DNA of 8,940 bases from Lachnospiraceae bacterium UBA7109 (GTDB lineage Bacteria; Bacillota; Clostridia; Lachnospirales; Lachnospiraceae). Below the pieces are notes generated by a model. That model saw nothing but the letters and a program-made list of their open reading frames with translations, did no database searches and was not told the origin of the DNA. Below, piece by piece: positions 7,525 through 8,940 of this stretch; the stretch's first letter is position 1; each line of letters opens with the position of its first letter. A program made the translations under genes and the position numbers. The stretch spans positions 16,369 through 25,308 of the forward strand of contig DKYD01000079.1 of assembly GCA_002492335.1 (NCBI GenBank). Direction: 5' to 3'.

Positions 7525-8670
7525 CTATTGATTTTCGCTTTTTCTTACACACGTATTCATAAGTTTATCTGCCTGCTCTGTTTTTCCTAAAATCCCATAC
7601 CGGTTCGAATACACGATCGCTCCGATTTCCATTTCCTCCGGCGCACGGTATCCGAGATATTTTTCTATTCTTTCCATTATACAGCTCATAACCCTTTGCC
7701 GTTCCTCTTCCGGCAATCGGTCAAGCGCCTCATCCGTTGTCACGCAGTCCAGAAGTGTATGCGCACGCTCACCGGAAATTCCTGCGCGGAGCACCGCTGC
7801 CGCCAGAAGCTCCATACGACAGTCAGCCCACTTTGAATGTGTATTCATGATACCGCCGGATACTTTAATGAGTTTTCCAATATGCCCGGCCAATACCAGC
7901 CCTTTACACCCAAGTTCTGCCGCCATATCGATTGTCTGTCCGATATAATTGCTGCATTTTACAATCTCGTCTTCCGAAATACCATATTCATGCTTCAGAA
8001 ATTCCTGCCCATAATTTCCGGGAGCAATCACAAGATAATCTCTTCCCTCTGCAAGTTTAACACGGATATCTACACGAATCGTATCAAGCAGCGCCTGTTC
8101 ACTCATAGGTTCTACGATTCCACTCGTACCAAGTATGGACAAGCCTCCTTCCACTCCCAGTCTTGGATTAAAGGTCTTTTGTGCGAGCTCCCTTCCGCCC
8201 GGAATGGAAATGGTCACGCAGATACCTCCGGCATACTCATTCTCTTCACAAATCTCTTCCACTTCTTTTAAAATCATCTGCCGGGGAACACGGTTGATCG
8301 CTGCTTCTCCTACCGGTTGGTCAAGTCCTGGCTTTGTGACTTTTCCAACGCCTTCACCACCTTTTAGCTTCACGCCCTTATGCCCTGACCGTTCCACTGT
8401 ACTGTATACAAGGACTCCGTCGGTGATATCCGGATCGTCTCCGCTGTTTTTTTTGACTGCACAGGATGCTGAGACAGGAATTCTGCCCCCTTTGTCCATA
8501 TATAAGATTTTCTGTTCCACAACATTCAATGTATGCCTGCCGCCTCCGGGAAGTTCTACCTGCACCTGTTCTGTTTCCACACCCGAGAACAACATCTGCA
8601 TTGCAGCCTTTGTTGCTGCCTGGGCACAGGTACCTGTTGTATAGCCCGACGTTAATTTTTTATGTGGCAT
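7525..8670 (-). CDS. cbiD: Cobalt-precorrin-5B C1-methyltransferase CbiD
   Basis: CbiD methylates C1 of cobalt-precorrin-5B with SAM, giving cobalt-precorrin-6A, and is a marker of the anaerobic pathway. The 381-residue protein shows LTSGYTTGTCAQAATKAA (6-23), KKNSGDDPDITDG (73-85), GGEGVGKVTKPGL (104-116), GVEGGLSILGTSGIVEPMS (172-190), GNYG (218-221) and GHIGKLIKVSGGIMNTHS (262-279), all typical of CbiD. Length is as expected. ATG at 8670 is the only good start, since it is followed almost at once by the first conserved segment. AGGAGG (8683-8688) lies 12 bases upstream, slightly farther than ideal. It is the first gene after the promoter, so it is the promoter-proximal gene of the operon. 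Confidence 0.97.
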   Translation of the reverse strand: MPHKKLTSGYTTGTCAQAATKAAMQMLFSGVETEQVQVELPGGGRHTLNVVEQKILYMDKGGRIPVSASCAVKKNSGDDPDITDGVLVYSTVERSGHKGVKLKGGEGVGKVTKPGLDQPVGEAAINRVPRQMILKEVEEICEENEYAGGICVTISIPGGRELAQKTFNPRLGVEGGLSILGTSGIVEPMSEQALLDTIRVDIRVKLAEGRDYLVIAPGNYGQEFLKHEYGISEDEIVKCSNYIGQTIDMAAELGCKGLVLAGHIGKLIKVSGGIMNTHSKWADCRMELLAAAVLRAGISGERAHTLLDCVTTDEALDRLPEEERQRVMSCIMERIEKYLGYRAPEEMEIGAIVYSNRYGILGKTEQADKLMNTCVRKSENQ

Positions 8671-8682
8671 ATCCGATGTCTT

Positions 8683-8688
8683 CCTCCT
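8683..8688 (-). promoter_or_regulatory. Ribosome binding site of cbiD (AGGAGG, long spacing)
   Basis: A perfect AGGAGG is read on the minus strand, 12 bases before the cbiD ATG. The match is very strong but the spacing is at the long end of what works well. A 4-bp CTGA/TCAG dyad immediately upstream touches its first bases, but is too short to be called a regulatory hairpin. Confidence 0.75.
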
Positions 8689-8718
8689 GATTTCAGATTT
8701 GTCTTAAACACTATCTCC

Positions 8719-8747
8719 ATTATAATATGTTTTTCCCAAACAGGCAA
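8719..8747 (-). promoter_or_regulatory. Predicted sigma-70-type promoter of the cobalamin operon
   Basis: On the minus strand, a -35 hexamer TTGCCT (8742-8747, 4 of 6 matches to TTGACA) is followed by a 17-base spacer and a perfect -10 hexamer TATAAT (8719-8724). Transcription should start near 8711-8713, leaving a leader of about 40 nt before the cbiD ATG. The -35 box lies one base from the upstream terminator stem, so the operon seems to have its own start separate from the SLH gene. Confidence 0.8.
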
Positions 8748-8748
8748 C

Positions 8749-8783
8749 GGAAAAGCCTTCAGAAACTATCCGAAGGCTTTTCC
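8749..8783 (-). terminator. Intrinsic terminator after the SLH-domain gene (likely bidirectional)
   Basis: Perfect 12-bp inverted repeat: GGAAAAGCCTTC (8749-8760) and GAAGGCTTTTCC (8772-8783) around an 11-base loop. The GCCTTC/GAAGGC core is flanked by A4 and T4, so RNA from either strand would end the core hairpin with a short U tract. It lies 18 bases past the stop codon of the SLH-domain gene and just upstream of the cbi promoter, as expected for an operon boundary. The U tract is short, so efficiency is uncertain. Confidence 0.8.
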
Positions 8784-8801
8784 ATATCATATACTATATA
8801 A

Positions 8802-8940
8802 CTACTCTTCATATTTTTTTACAAACCGCATCATAATTGTTGCACATTCCGCACGCGTTGCATTTCCCTGCGGGTCGAGCATGGTTCCGTTCTTTCCCTT
8901 GATGATTTCATTTCCTACTGCCCACTTCATTGCATCTGAC
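8802..8940 (-). CDS. C-terminal end of an S-layer homology (SLH) domain protein (partial)
   Basis: Only the last 45 codons are in the window, ending at a TAG at 8802-8804. The peptide reads AMKWAVGNEIIKGK, then TMLDPQGNATRAECATIMMRF, which is the second half of a typical SLH repeat: a W-A-x-x-x-x-I-I-x-G helix followed by L-D-P-x-x-x-x-T-R-A-E and a terminal helix ending in RF. SLH repeats usually anchor exported proteins to pyruvylated cell-wall polymers, often as three C-terminal repeats, so this is probably a secreted or surface protein. What the rest of it does cannot be seen. It is followed by a terminator and I see no functional link to the cobalamin genes. Confidence 0.9.
   Translation of the reverse strand, partial: SDAMKWAVGNEIIKGKNGTMLDPQGNATRAECATIMMRFVKKYEE

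Noticed and set aside
8135..8644. Plus-strand open frame opposite cbiD
   Set aside because: It is a Ser/Pro-rich mirror of the conserved CbiD coding sequence and is not an independent gene.
8700..8710. Imperfect dyad (TGTTTAAGACA on the minus strand) near the predicted transcription start, considered as an operator
   Set aside because: Only about five imperfect pairs, including one mismatch/wobble, around a single central base. This is too weak to distinguish from chance in AT-rich leader DNA.
8802..8940. Possible functional link between the SLH-domain protein and the cobalamin operon
   Set aside because: A strong terminator and a separate promoter divide them. SLH repeats are generic surface anchors, and only 45 residues are visible.
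1..8940. Mobile elements, CRISPR arrays, tRNA or rRNA genes
   Set aside because: No repeat arrays, transposase-like frames, attachment-site-like repeats or recognisable RNA genes were seen. Almost every base belongs to a compact biosynthetic operon.

Overview
The window is one strand-consistent block of anaerobic (cobalt-early) cobalamin biosynthesis genes. All of them are read on the minus strand, so transcription runs from high to low coordinates. The Gram-positive style AGGAGG-type ribosome binding sites, moderate GC content, tight gene packing, several TTG starts and a neighbouring S-layer-homology (SLH) protein point to an anaerobic Firmicute. A gut-type Clostridia/Lachnospiraceae member is my best guess, but this is an inference from style and gene content and not a species call.

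Layout in transcription order (right to left): (1) the last 45 codons of an SLH-domain protein (8802-8940), closed by a strong stem-loop terminator (8749-8783). (2) A sigma-70-type promoter (TTGCCT, 17-base spacer, TATAAT; 8719-8747) that abuts the terminator, followed by a leader of only about 40 nt. (3) cbiD, cbiL, cbiF, cbiG, cbiH, a three-domain cbiJ-cbiE-cbiT fusion, cbiA and cobT. Junctions range from a 14-base overlap to a 19-base gap, so this looks like one translationally coupled operon. cobT runs off the left edge, missing roughly its last 70 codons.

Together the genes carry the macrocycle from cobalt-precorrin-2 nearly to cobyrinate a,c-diamide. CbiL methylates C20, CbiH methylates C17 with ring contraction, CbiF methylates C11, CbiG opens the lactone and releases acetaldehyde, CbiD methylates C1, CbiJ reduces the ring, CbiT methylates C15 and decarboxylates, and CbiE methylates C5. 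CbiA then amidates the a and c side chains. CobT activates the lower-ligand base later in the pathway. The one step missing inside this run is CbiC (cobalt-precorrin-8 methylmutase). Cobaltochelatase, CbiB, CbiP, CobD, CobU and CobS are also absent here and must lie elsewhere if the pathway is complete.

The pathway itself is well known and I see no wholly new system. The points worth a second look are the CbiJ-CbiE-CbiT fusion, the fact that this fusion and cbiA lie in the same reading frame separated only by TAG plus one codon, the TTG starts of cbiH and cbiA, and a promoter-proximal leader too short to hold a cobalamin riboswitch.
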